Shown here: positions 1-7,669 of the stretch, piece by piece
How positions within the stretch are numbered: position 1 is the stretch's first letter
Layout of the letters: each line of letters opens with the position of its first letter
DNA from: Paremcibacter congregatus
GTDB taxonomy: Bacteria; Pseudomonadota; Alphaproteobacteria; Sphingomonadales; Emcibacteraceae
Direction: 5' to 3'
NCBI RefSeq assembly: GCF_006385135.1
Contig: NZ_CP041025.1
Span: forward strand, 2,697,501 to 2,761,500
Length of the DNA: 64,000 nucleotides
Made by a program: the position numbers and the translations under genes
Notes under the pieces: model-generated
Database searches by the model: none
What the model saw: the letters and a program-made list of their open reading frames with translations, nothing else
What the model was told of the DNA's origin: nothing

Positions 1-2
1 AT

Positions 3-1061
3 AACGGCCGTTTTTTACAGATTGATCCAAAAAATGATGGTCTAAGCCCCTATGCCTATTGTTGGAATGATCCGATAAACCTGACCGACCCCGATGGAGA
101 GCAGGCTATCGCCAAAACCATTATGACTTTGGTGACAGCTGGATCGATTACCTACAATATGTATAAACTTTGGGGCGCCTATGAAAAATTTGAAGAAGAT
201 CCCGTTGAGTTTGCCTATGTCGCGGCGGCAACAGCCGTCGGTATTGCGGTGCCCTATGCTGCGCCAAGATCTATACCCTTTATTGCCTCAGGATTAAGCA
301 AGATATTAGTTGGATCAAATACTCTTTTTCACAATTTTCTTTCTATTCCCGGGTGTATCCCTGTAACGACATTTGTCCGTCAGGCAGGTACTTTTCTTAT
401 CCAACAGGAAGTCTCCAGCTTTAGTTATTTAGGACTTAAATGGAGTTTCTCCAGCAATAGAACGATCGGGATTAATCACGACACATGGAAACAATGGGAA
501 GGGGCTGTTTCAACATATGCCAGTGAAAATTTTGGATGGAATCTTGGCTTGGAAGCAGTCTATTCCTCAGGATATGGACCAAATCGTATTGGAAATTATC
601 TGAGCATTCATCAAAACCCTACCCACCCAAATCTCCCCGTATTCTTTCCGGCAAACCTTAATCCTTCCTTCGATGAATATGCTACTGGTTTCTATTGGTT
701 GTATCCTTGGTCATTAGAAGGAAACAGGAATATGCGGGGAGATGTCAATAGGGTCGCCGCCTCTCATAATGAAGTCTTTAATTATGATCATCTCCGCGGG
801 AACCAGGAAACCCTTCAACATGATCTTTATTCTGACTTTGCGACCATCGTTGATAGGCGGTCCCATACAACACGCTACGGAGGCCCCCCCCATGCAGGCT
901 CTAGTACTTTTATCCGAAGAGGACTTGCCACCGGTTTAGCGGCCTATAACATGGCCACGAATTGGGCATCGTTAATACTGAGTTTTGAAGAAACCCCAAA
1001 ACTGGTAAAACTGTATAATGCCTTGCTCGGTGGGCAGGAAAGTAACCATAAAGAGTTATAA
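3..1061 (+). CDS. Rhs-family protein, C-terminal end (5' truncated by window)
   Basis: The reading frame is already open at the window edge, so only the C-terminal ~350 residues are seen. Residues encoded at about 3-108 form the Rhs repeat-associated core motif: an N-G-R-F-L-Q-I-D-P block, then Y-A-Y-x-x-N-D-P and a closing D-P-D-G. In Rhs/YD-repeat polymorphic toxins this motif ends the cocoon-forming shell, and the residues after it are the variable toxin tip. The ~310-residue tip starts with alanine- and glycine-rich, partly hydrophobic stretches and matches no toxin family I recognise. Its DNA is more AT-rich than the following nitrate genes, as usual for exchanged Rhs tips. No small immunity gene follows before the stop of the next, opposing gene. 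The core motif is clear; the activity of the tip is unknown. Confidence 0.8.
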   Translation, partial: NGRFLQIDPKNDGLSPYAYCWNDPINLTDPDGEQAIAKTIMTLVTAGSITYNMYKLWGAYEKFEEDPVEFAYVAAATAVGIAVPYAAPRSIPFIASGLSKILVGSNTLFHNFLSIPGCIPVTTFVRQAGTFLIQQEVSSFSYLGLKWSFSSNRTIGINHDTWKQWEGAVSTYASENFGWNLGLEAVYSSGYGPNRIGNYLSIHQNPTHPNLPVFFPANLNPSFDEYATGFYWLYPWSLEGNRNMRGDVNRVAASHNEVFNYDHLRGNQETLQHDLYSDFATIVDRRSHTTRYGGPPHAGSSTFIRRGLATGLAAYNMATNWASLILSFEETPKLVKLYNALLGGQESNHKEL

Positions 1062-1136
1062 AGCATTCAATTTAAATGATTATTTCCTCCACCTCTGGCA
1101 ATTGTCATTTGATGGGAAGAGGAGCACTACCTTAAC

Positions 1137-1197
1137 GGCTCTGTCACTTTAACTTTTTCAGTACGAAGAGTTTGGCTAAAGTTAACGTGTCAAGCCC
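1137..1197. repeat. 61-bp mini-element with IS6-like inverted ends
   Basis: The left end reads GGCTCTGTCACTTTAAC. The right end, read on the other strand, is GGGCTTGACACGTTAAC, so the two are imperfect inverted repeats (about 12 of 17 matching). The same kind of end flanks the IS6-family element at 35724-36567, and a near-identical left end lies at 27235. Only ~27 bp separate the ends, so this is a deletion remnant or a MITE-like derivative without a transposase. Confidence 0.55.
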
Positions 1198-1276
1198 GTA
1201 TATATTTATGGCCGACAAAGCGATCTGGGACGAACTTGGAAAATTTCCCAAATTTACCCCCCCATAAATACCGACC

Positions 1277-2956
1277 TTATCGCAAAAGCAGGGCCAATAT
1301 CAGGAGAAAGGCGAGAAGGCCGGACAAGGCGCGCCAGAAGGTGAGCGGGTCCTTTTCGAGCAGGGGCATGAACGCAACCCGGGCCTGAACCGGGGGTGGC
1401 ACGGTAAAGTCCCGCTCAAACTGCGACAGGCTTTGATATCTGTCCCGTGGATCTTTCAGTACCGCCTTCTGCAGCACCGGATCAAGCCACGGCGGGATGT
1501 CCGGATTCACCTGGGATGCCGGAATATAGTCCAGATGGCGCACATGGCGCATATTGGCAAACCCCTTGCCGTAAGGCAGCTTATGAGTCAACATCTCGTA
1601 GATTACCACGCCCAGCGAATAGAGATCCCCCCCCCTGTCGCCATCACCATACAGAAGATATTCCGGCGCCATATAGTCGACAGCCCCGGCAGGCAGTCGC
1701 GTCTGGCTGGCGTCTCTGCCCTCTTCAACGCTCGCCACCTTGACCGAACCAAAGTCAATGATCTTCACCGTACCGGCAGCATCTATCATGATATTTTCAG
1801 GCTTCAGGTCTTGATGCACCATGTCCTGACGATGCATCGCCCGCACACCCTGGATGAGCTGGCGCAGAATATCCCTGACCATGCTCATTTCCGGCGCAGG
1901 GTGATCATTGATCCATTCCCGTAAGGTTTGCCCTGCAATATATTCGGTAACATAATAGAGACAGCTCCGATCGCGCGCGAAAGGCAACACTTTCAGGATA
2001 TGCGGCGAACTGACCTGGCGACCGACCCATTCCTCGCGATGAAACATTTCGATGTAATGTGCATCATCATTGAAGTTGGCCGACGGTGTTTTCAAGGCCA
2101 CCAGGTCGCCGTTCCCCCGGTCTCTGGCGAGATAAACCTGACTTCGGGCATTGGCATGCAGATCACGTATGATCTCATAGCCATCCAGCAGCATCCCTGG
2201 CTCAAGCTCCGGCGGAAAAGACAGATGGCATCGCGCCCGGAAGGCATTTTCTCTTCCAGTGTCGTCAATGCGAATGACCTGACAGGTCAGGTTGTCGTCA
2301 CTCCCGTGATCCAGCGCGTTTATGCAAATCTCCTGAGCCACTTTCATCAAGTCATCCGGGTGGCGTTCCACCACCTGTTTCATCATCACCGGGCCGGCGA
2401 ATTCATGCACCCCGTCCGTGGTCAGGAAAAAAACATCCCCGCGCCGTACCTCAATAATACGATAATCGATTTCAAGATGCTGTCCTGTTCCCATTGCGCG
2501 GGCGAGTGCACTGCCCTTGCCATAACGGTGATCTGTGGTCAGTTGATCAATTTTCCCCGCCCGCAAGAGACAGATGCGGCTGTCGCCAATATGAAAGATA
2601 TAGGCCGATCCAGACTTTACCACCAGAGCGCTTAACGTACTCACCATGCCCAGGTCCGAGCCATAGACGGACTGCCCCTGACCATACATCCAGCGATTGG
2701 TGGCAAGCAAGATCTTGCTGATCGATTTCTTGACACTCCAGCTGTCCGGTGTCGAGAAATAATCCTCCAACAAAGACTTCACGCAGGTTTCGCTGGCCGC
2801 CTTGCCTGCCTGACAGCCACTCATCCCATCCGCGACGGCAACGGCAATGCCTTTGGTCAGGGTCTGCAGCTCTTCCGGCAGCATGACCCCGTAGGAATCT
2901 TCATTCTCCTGTTTGACCCCTTTATCGGAAAAGGCGCCGATGGTAATTTGTGTCAT
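1277..2956 (-). CDS. PP2C-type phosphatase / Ser-Thr protein kinase fusion
   Basis: One 559-residue protein joins two opposing signalling activities. Residues 1-230 are a PP2C phosphatase domain with the metal-binding aspartates visible (D43 in DGMSG, D125 in GDSR, D181 in TTDG, D221 in DDN). Residues ~260-510 are a Hanks-type kinase: VALK lysine K289, catalytic loop HQDLKPEN at 381-388, DFG at 401-403, then an APE motif. The loop has Gln where most kinases have Arg (HQD instead of HRD). A hydrophobic segment at ~538-558 should anchor it in the inner membrane, with the catalytic domains cytoplasmic. It begins 3 bp after the narK stop, so the two are co-transcribed. Such fusions recur in proteobacterial nitrate-assimilation clusters, and control of the transporter or reductase is a reasonable guess. 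The target is not shown by the sequence. Confidence 0.9.
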   Translation of the reverse strand: MTQITIGAFSDKGVKQENEDSYGVMLPEELQTLTKGIAVAVADGMSGCQAGKAASETCVKSLLEDYFSTPDSWSVKKSISKILLATNRWMYGQGQSVYGSDLGMVSTLSALVVKSGSAYIFHIGDSRICLLRAGKIDQLTTDHRYGKGSALARAMGTGQHLEIDYRIIEVRRGDVFFLTTDGVHEFAGPVMMKQVVERHPDDLMKVAQEICINALDHGSDDNLTCQVIRIDDTGRENAFRARCHLSFPPELEPGMLLDGYEIIRDLHANARSQVYLARDRGNGDLVALKTPSANFNDDAHYIEMFHREEWVGRQVSSPHILKVLPFARDRSCLYYVTEYIAGQTLREWINDHPAPEMSMVRDILRQLIQGVRAMHRQDMVHQDLKPENIMIDAAGTVKIIDFGSVKVASVEEGRDASQTRLPAGAVDYMAPEYLLYGDGDRGGDLYSLGVVIYEMLTHKLPYGKGFANMRHVRHLDYIPASQVNPDIPPWLDPVLQKAVLKDPRDRYQSLSQFERDFTVPPPVQARVAFMPLLEKDPLTFWRALSGLLAFLLILALLLR

Positions 2957-2959
2957 AGA

Positions 2960-4438
2960 CTAACCGACCTTGATCATCTCTATCGTCCCGTCAGGCAGGA
3001 TTTCGGCAATTTCGCCGGCAGGCTCCTCCATGAAAACCGCCACCAGCAGAAAGACAATAACAGCACTGCCGCCAATCACCATAAAGAAAATCTGTGGCGC
3101 AACGAAGGAGAATACCGTGAGAAAACACACCGCACCGATATTGCCGTAGGCGCCAACCATCCCGGCGATCTGACCCGTCATACGACGTTTGATCAGGGGC
3201 ACCGTGGCGAAGACTGCGCCTTCCCCGGCCTGCACAAAGAAAGAACAGCACATGCAGGCCAGAACCGCCACAGGCACCGCCCAGTCGGCCGTGATCTGTG
3301 ACATCACCAGATACCCCACCGCCAATCCCACCAACAGCACCATCAACGACGTCTTGCGGCCAAACTTATCGCTGAAATACCCGCCGCTGGGGCGCGCCAG
3401 CAAATTCATAAAGGCAAAACTCGACGCCACCATTCCCGCCATCAATGGGGTCAGGCCGAAGGTATCCATAAAGAAAAGCGGCAACATGGACACAACAGCC
3501 AGTTCTGATCCGAAGGTGACCAGATAGGCCAGATTAAGAATGGCGACCTGCTTGAACTTATACTGCTGCAGGGGATCCATCCCCTGTTTCAAATGGCCTT
3601 CATTGACCTTGAAAATATGATAAACCTGATAAAGAAACACAGCAAACAGGCCGATATAAATCGCCAGCACTGTCGCGGGCGCGAGAATTTTCAAATTTTG
3701 CGGTCCAAGCTTCCAGGCCAACAGGGCCAGCGTCAGAAACATTGGCGCTTTCATGATGACATACAACAACATGTCCTGTTTACTGCTGATTTCCATCGCG
3801 CCGGCTTTATTGGGTTTGAAATAGGTCGCGCCCTGCGGCGTGTCACGGGCATTGATATAAAAAACAAACGAATAGACCAGAGCCAATAACCCCGTTGAGC
3901 CGATCGCATAGCGCCAGCCATCATCCCCGCCGAACAAATAGGCCACCGTCGGCAGCGTGAGGGCGGCCGCTGCTGAGCCGAAATTACCCCATCCGCCATA
4001 GATGCCTTCGGCAAGGCCAACCGTCTTCGCCGGATACCATTCACTGATCAGGCGAATGCCAATCACAAACCCCGCCCCGACAAAGCCCATCAGAAACCGC
4101 GCCAGCGCCATGGTTTCAAAACTGTCCGCCAATGCAAAAAAGAAACAAAGAAAGCTTGAGATAAACAGCAGGGCCGAATAGACAACCCGTGGTCCGAATT
4201 TATCAACAAACATCCCGATAATCACCCGCGCCGGAATGGTCAGCGCGACATTCAATATAAGTATCGCCGTAACCTGTTGCTTGGTGAGCCCCAGGTCTTC
4301 CCGGATCATCGCCATCAGCGGGGCATGGTTGAACCAGACCACAAAGCTGATAAAAAACGCGATCCAGGAAAGATGCAGGATCCTGGTCTTGCCCTTAAAA
4401 GAGAATAAATTCATTTCATATGAGGATGGTGCAGACAT
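2960..4438 (-). CDS. narK: NarK/NasA-type nitrate/nitrite MFS transporter
   Basis: A 492-residue major facilitator protein with about 12 membrane segments. It carries the two glycine-rich nitrate-signature motifs of the nitrate/nitrite porter family: GGWGNFG in the first half (~residues 150-156) and GAYGNIG in the second half. It should import nitrate, or exchange nitrate for nitrite, at the inner membrane. An AAAGGA ribosome site lies 8 nt before the ATG. The gene is divergent from nirB-nirD-nasA and is followed after 3 bp by the phosphatase/kinase, which places it in nitrate assimilation rather than respiration: no narGHI is present. The short acidic C-terminal tail is unremarkable. Confidence 0.92.
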   Translation of the reverse strand: MSAPSSYEMNLFSFKGKTRILHLSWIAFFISFVVWFNHAPLMAMIREDLGLTKQQVTAILILNVALTIPARVIIGMFVDKFGPRVVYSALLFISSFLCFFFALADSFETMALARFLMGFVGAGFVIGIRLISEWYPAKTVGLAEGIYGGWGNFGSAAAALTLPTVAYLFGGDDGWRYAIGSTGLLALVYSFVFYINARDTPQGATYFKPNKAGAMEISSKQDMLLYVIMKAPMFLTLALLAWKLGPQNLKILAPATVLAIYIGLFAVFLYQVYHIFKVNEGHLKQGMDPLQQYKFKQVAILNLAYLVTFGSELAVVSMLPLFFMDTFGLTPLMAGMVASSFAFMNLLARPSGGYFSDKFGRKTSLMVLLVGLAVGYLVMSQITADWAVPVAVLACMCCSFFVQAGEGAVFATVPLIKRRMTGQIAGMVGAYGNIGAVCFLTVFSFVAPQIFFMVIGGSAVIVFLLVAVFMEEPAGEIAEILPDGTIEMIKVG

Positions 4439-4818
4439 AGTTCTTAATCCTTTGATAGCGCTTCAACAGGCCCCCATTTCAAGCGGGTCCCGCTTCCCTG
4501 ATACACATCAAAGCAAATAACGTGCCACACATATTGCAGTGCAACAAAATTTCTTAAATAGTGTGGCCAATCAATAGTATTCCTCTCTCTCAGCAACAGA
4601 CACGCACCTGAAGAAGATAAAAGCGCCCCCCATTGAAACGCTTTTCTTTCTGCCCTTTTTTTTACCTCTCTTTGCTAATTTGTCTATATTTTAACCAAAA
4701 CTATATAATGGTTATTTTTTAGGCATACTTATGAGCACCTGCACAATAACCGCAGAAAACAGGCTGTCTCGCCCCCTAAACCGCCCTTATTTAGAGATAA
4801 AATGCAGGGAAATAAAAA

Positions 4819-4835
4819 CTGGCACAGGATTTGCT
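4819..4835 (+). promoter_or_regulatory. Sigma-54 (RpoN) promoter of nirB-nirD-nasA
   Basis: The sequence TGGCACAGGATTTGCTT has GG at 4821-4822 and GC at 4833-4834 with exactly ten bases between, and matches the consensus TGGCAC-N5-TTGCT. Transcription would start near 4846, after the AAGGAG at 4842 and the TTG at 4831, so the first usable start is the ATG at 4885. Sigma-54 control with NtrC is the established mode for many assimilatory nitrate operons. I could not find a convincing NtrC site. The rest of the 446-bp divergent region (4439-4884) is AT-rich with no gene. Confidence 0.7.
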
Positions 4836-4884
4836 TCTAGGAAGGAGAGTAGAAACCCTATCTTCAACAGTCAAAGGGATCGAG

Positions 4885-7320
4885 ATGAAGAAAAAGCTTG
4901 TCGTAATCGGCAACGGCATGGCCGGCATGAGGGCCTTGGAAGAATTGCTGGATCTGGCGCCAAATAACTATGATGTCACCGTCTTTGGCGCCGAACCACA
5001 TGTGAACTACAACCGGATCATGCTCTCGCCTGTTCTCGCCCGGGAACAGGCTTTTGAGGATATCATCATCAATGATTTGGCCTGGTATGAAGACAATAAC
5101 ATTTGCCTGCGCGCGCACGAGAAAATTGTCGCCATCAACCGGTCCAACAAAACCATCATCAGTGATCAGGACAGAATTACTCCTTATGATATTCTGTGGC
5201 TTGCCACCGGATCCGATCCCTTCATTATTCCGATACCCGGCAAAGACCTGAAAGGTGTGACCACATTCCGTGACATGAGCGACGTCACGACCATGATCGA
5301 CGCCTCTGAGACCTATCAAAATGCCGTGGTGATTGGCGGCGGCTTGCTGGGACTGGAAGCCGCCTACGGGCTCAAGAAAAATGGCATGAAGGTCACTGTC
5401 ATTCACCTCGCCGACACCCTGATGGAACGCCAGCTCGACGAGGCGGCGGGATTCTTGCTGAAGTCTGAACTGGAAAGTCGTGACATCACCATTCTGACCG
5501 GTGCCAATACGGGGGCTCTTGTCGGCAAGGACCGGGTCGAAAGCGTGCAGCTCAAAGACGGTACTGAAATTCCAGCGGATCTGGTGGTCATGGCGGTTGG
5601 CATTCGACCCAATATGACGCTAGCCCGTGCCGCCGGCCTTGAGTGCAATCGCGGTGTTGTGGTCAATGATCATCTCCAGACCAGTGATCCCGATATTTTC
5701 GCGGTCGGTGAATGTGTGGAGCATAACGGGCTAACCTACGGACTGGTGTCACCGCTCTATGAAATGGGCCGCGCCATGGCCGGTTATATGGTGGGTCATG
5801 GCAGTCGCTACAAAGGCTCTGTCACCAGCACCAAACTGAAAGTCACGGGCGTTGAGCTTTTTTCCGCCGGGGATTTCAATGGCGGGCCGGATTGCGAGGA
5901 TATCGTCTTTCGGGACGCGCGCCGTGGGGTCTACAAACGTTTGGTGATCAAGGACGACCGCATTGTCGGCGCCGTGCTATATGGCGACGCCGCCGATGGC
6001 CCCTGGTATTTCCAACTGATGAAAGACAAAGACAAGATCGCCGACATTCGCGACTATATGATCTTCGGCCAGGCCCTCGCCATGGGAGACAACGCCGCGG
6101 ACCCCATGGCCGCCGTTACAGCATTGCCGGATAAGGCGGAAATTTGCGGCTGTAACGGCGTATGCAAAGGCGCGATAACATCCGCCATCCTCACCAAGGG
6201 CCTCACCAGCCTCGACGAAGTGCGGGCCCACACCAAGGCCTCGGCCAGCTGCGGCTCCTGCACCCATTTGGTGGAACAGGTAATGGCCCTGACCCTCGGC
6301 GACAGCTATCAGGCCCCGACCGCCACCCCCATGTGCGGCTGCACGGATCATACCCATGATGACGTGCGCCATCTGATCCTGCATCACCAGCTGAAAGAAA
6401 TTCCGGCGGTCATGCAGATGCTGCAATGGAAAACCCCCAACGGCTGCTCCAAATGTCGCCCGGCGCTGAACTATTACCTCATCGCCGCCTGGCCCGGCGA
6501 ATATCAGGATGATTATCAATCCCGTTATATCAATGAGCGCGTGCACGCCAATATTCAAAAAGACGGCACCTACAGCGTGGTGCCGCGTATGTGGGGCGGC
6601 CTGACCACCCCGAACGAACTGCGCGCCATCGCCGACGTTACCGATAAATTCAACATCCCCACGGTCAAGGTCACCGGTGGGCAGCGCATCGACCTTCTCG
6701 GCGTCAAAAAAGAGGACCTGCCCGGCGTCTGGGCCGATCTGAATGCCGCCGGCATGGTATCCGGTCACGCCTACGGCAAATCCCTGCGCACGGTGAAGAC
6801 CTGTGTCGGACAGGAGTGGTGCCGCTTCGGCACCCAGATGTCCATGGGCATGGGGGTTGATCTTGAACGCATGGCCTGGGGCAGCTGGACGCCTCATAAA
6901 TTTAAAATGGCTGTGAGCGGCTGCCCGCGCAACTGCGCCGAGGCGACGATCAAGGACTTTGGCGTTGTGGCGGTCGACAGCGGCTGGGAACTTCATGTCG
7001 GCGGCAATGGCGGCATGCATGTGCGGGCCTGTGATCTGTTGTGCAAGGTGACCACTGACGCAGAGGTCAAGGAATATTGCGCCGCCTTCATGCAGCTCTA
7101 TCGTGAGGAAGGCCATTATCTCGAACGCACCGCCCCCTGGGTGGAACGGGTCGGCCTCGACAGCATCAAACAGCGCATCGTCGAGGATGCGGAAAACCGC
7201 GCAAATCTTGCCAAACGCTTCCATATCTCGCAGCAGGGCAATCAGCAGGACCCCTGGGCCGAGCGCGCCAAACATAATGTTCACGCCCATGAATTCAAAC
7301 CCCTTGCAGACGTAGGATAA
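4885..7320 (+). CDS. nirB: Assimilatory nitrite reductase [NAD(P)H], large subunit NirB
   Basis: An 811-residue cytoplasmic enzyme that reduces nitrite to ammonium with NAD(P)H. Order of domains: FAD/NAD(P)H pyridine nucleotide-disulphide oxidoreductase (GNGMAG near the N-terminus, second dinucleotide fold GGGLLGLEAAYG at ~150), a BFD-type [2Fe-2S] domain (CGCNGVC...CGSC at ~415-450), a second Cys-rich segment, a ferredoxin-like half-domain, and the sirohaem/[4Fe-4S] domain with its four cysteines (CVGQEWC and CPRNC, ~residues 635-685). The ATG at 4885 is chosen because MKKKLVVIGNGMAG is the family N-terminus, AAGGGA precedes it, and upstream alternatives lie before the predicted sigma-54 start point. 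nirD begins 4 bp after the stop. Confidence 0.95.
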   Translation: MKKKLVVIGNGMAGMRALEELLDLAPNNYDVTVFGAEPHVNYNRIMLSPVLAREQAFEDIIINDLAWYEDNNICLRAHEKIVAINRSNKTIISDQDRITPYDILWLATGSDPFIIPIPGKDLKGVTTFRDMSDVTTMIDASETYQNAVVIGGGLLGLEAAYGLKKNGMKVTVIHLADTLMERQLDEAAGFLLKSELESRDITILTGANTGALVGKDRVESVQLKDGTEIPADLVVMAVGIRPNMTLARAAGLECNRGVVVNDHLQTSDPDIFAVGECVEHNGLTYGLVSPLYEMGRAMAGYMVGHGSRYKGSVTSTKLKVTGVELFSAGDFNGGPDCEDIVFRDARRGVYKRLVIKDDRIVGAVLYGDAADGPWYFQLMKDKDKIADIRDYMIFGQALAMGDNAADPMAAVTALPDKAEICGCNGVCKGAITSAILTKGLTSLDEVRAHTKASASCGSCTHLVEQVMALTLGDSYQAPTATPMCGCTDHTHDDVRHLILHHQLKEIPAVMQMLQWKTPNGCSKCRPALNYYLIAAWPGEYQDDYQSRYINERVHANIQKDGTYSVVPRMWGGLTTPNELRAIADVTDKFNIPTVKVTGGQRIDLLGVKKEDLPGVWADLNAAGMVSGHAYGKSLRTVKTCVGQEWCRFGTQMSMGMGVDLERMAWGSWTPHKFKMAVSGCPRNCAEATIKDFGVVAVDSGWELHVGGNGGMHVRACDLLCKVTTDAEVKEYCAAFMQLYREEGHYLERTAPWVERVGLDSIKQRIVEDAENRANLAKRFHISQQGNQQDPWAERAKHNVHAHEFKPLADVG

Positions 7321-7324
7321 CAAG

Positions 7325-7669
7325 ATGAAACCAAATTGGATCGAAGTCGGCCTGAGTGAGGATATCCCCTATCTGGGGTCGCGGGTGATCAAAACCGGCG
7401 GCACGGACATCGCGATCTTCAAAACCGCCACCGGAGAATTATTCGCCCTGGAAGATAAATGCCCTCATAAAGGCGGCCCCTTGTCCCAGGGCATTGTCCA
7501 CGGCAGGAGCGTCTCCTGTCCGTTGCATAACTGGGATATTTCACTGGAAGACGGCGAAGCACTCGGGCCCGACAGCGGCTGCAGCCATGTCATCGCTGTT
7601 GATATCAAAGACGGCATCATTTACCTTGACCTTCCCTCGGAAATGAAGGCCGCCGGCGCCCATGGCTAA
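7325..7669 (+). CDS. nirD: Nitrite reductase small subunit NirD (Rieske type)
   Basis: A 114-residue Rieske-fold protein that partners NirB. Both ligand pairs of a real Rieske [2Fe-2S] cluster are present: C-P-H at ~residues 42-44 and C-P-L-H at ~60-63. Some enterobacterial NirD proteins have lost these residues; this one has not, so it may carry a cluster and take part in electron transfer. It begins 4 bp after nirB and overlaps the start of nasA by 8 bp, which indicates translational coupling in a single operon. Confidence 0.93.
   Translation: MKPNWIEVGLSEDIPYLGSRVIKTGGTDIAIFKTATGELFALEDKCPHKGGPLSQGIVHGRSVSCPLHNWDISLEDGEALGPDSGCSHVIAVDIKDGIIYLDLPSEMKAAGAHG

Noticed and set aside
4831-4884. 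TTG-start extension of nirB by 18 codons
   Set aside because: The codon lies within the predicted sigma-54 promoter and before its start point; family N-terminus starts at 4885.
5977-7323. 448-codon open frame antisense to nirB
   Set aside because: GC-rich mirror frame of a strong gene; no domain, no ribosome site.
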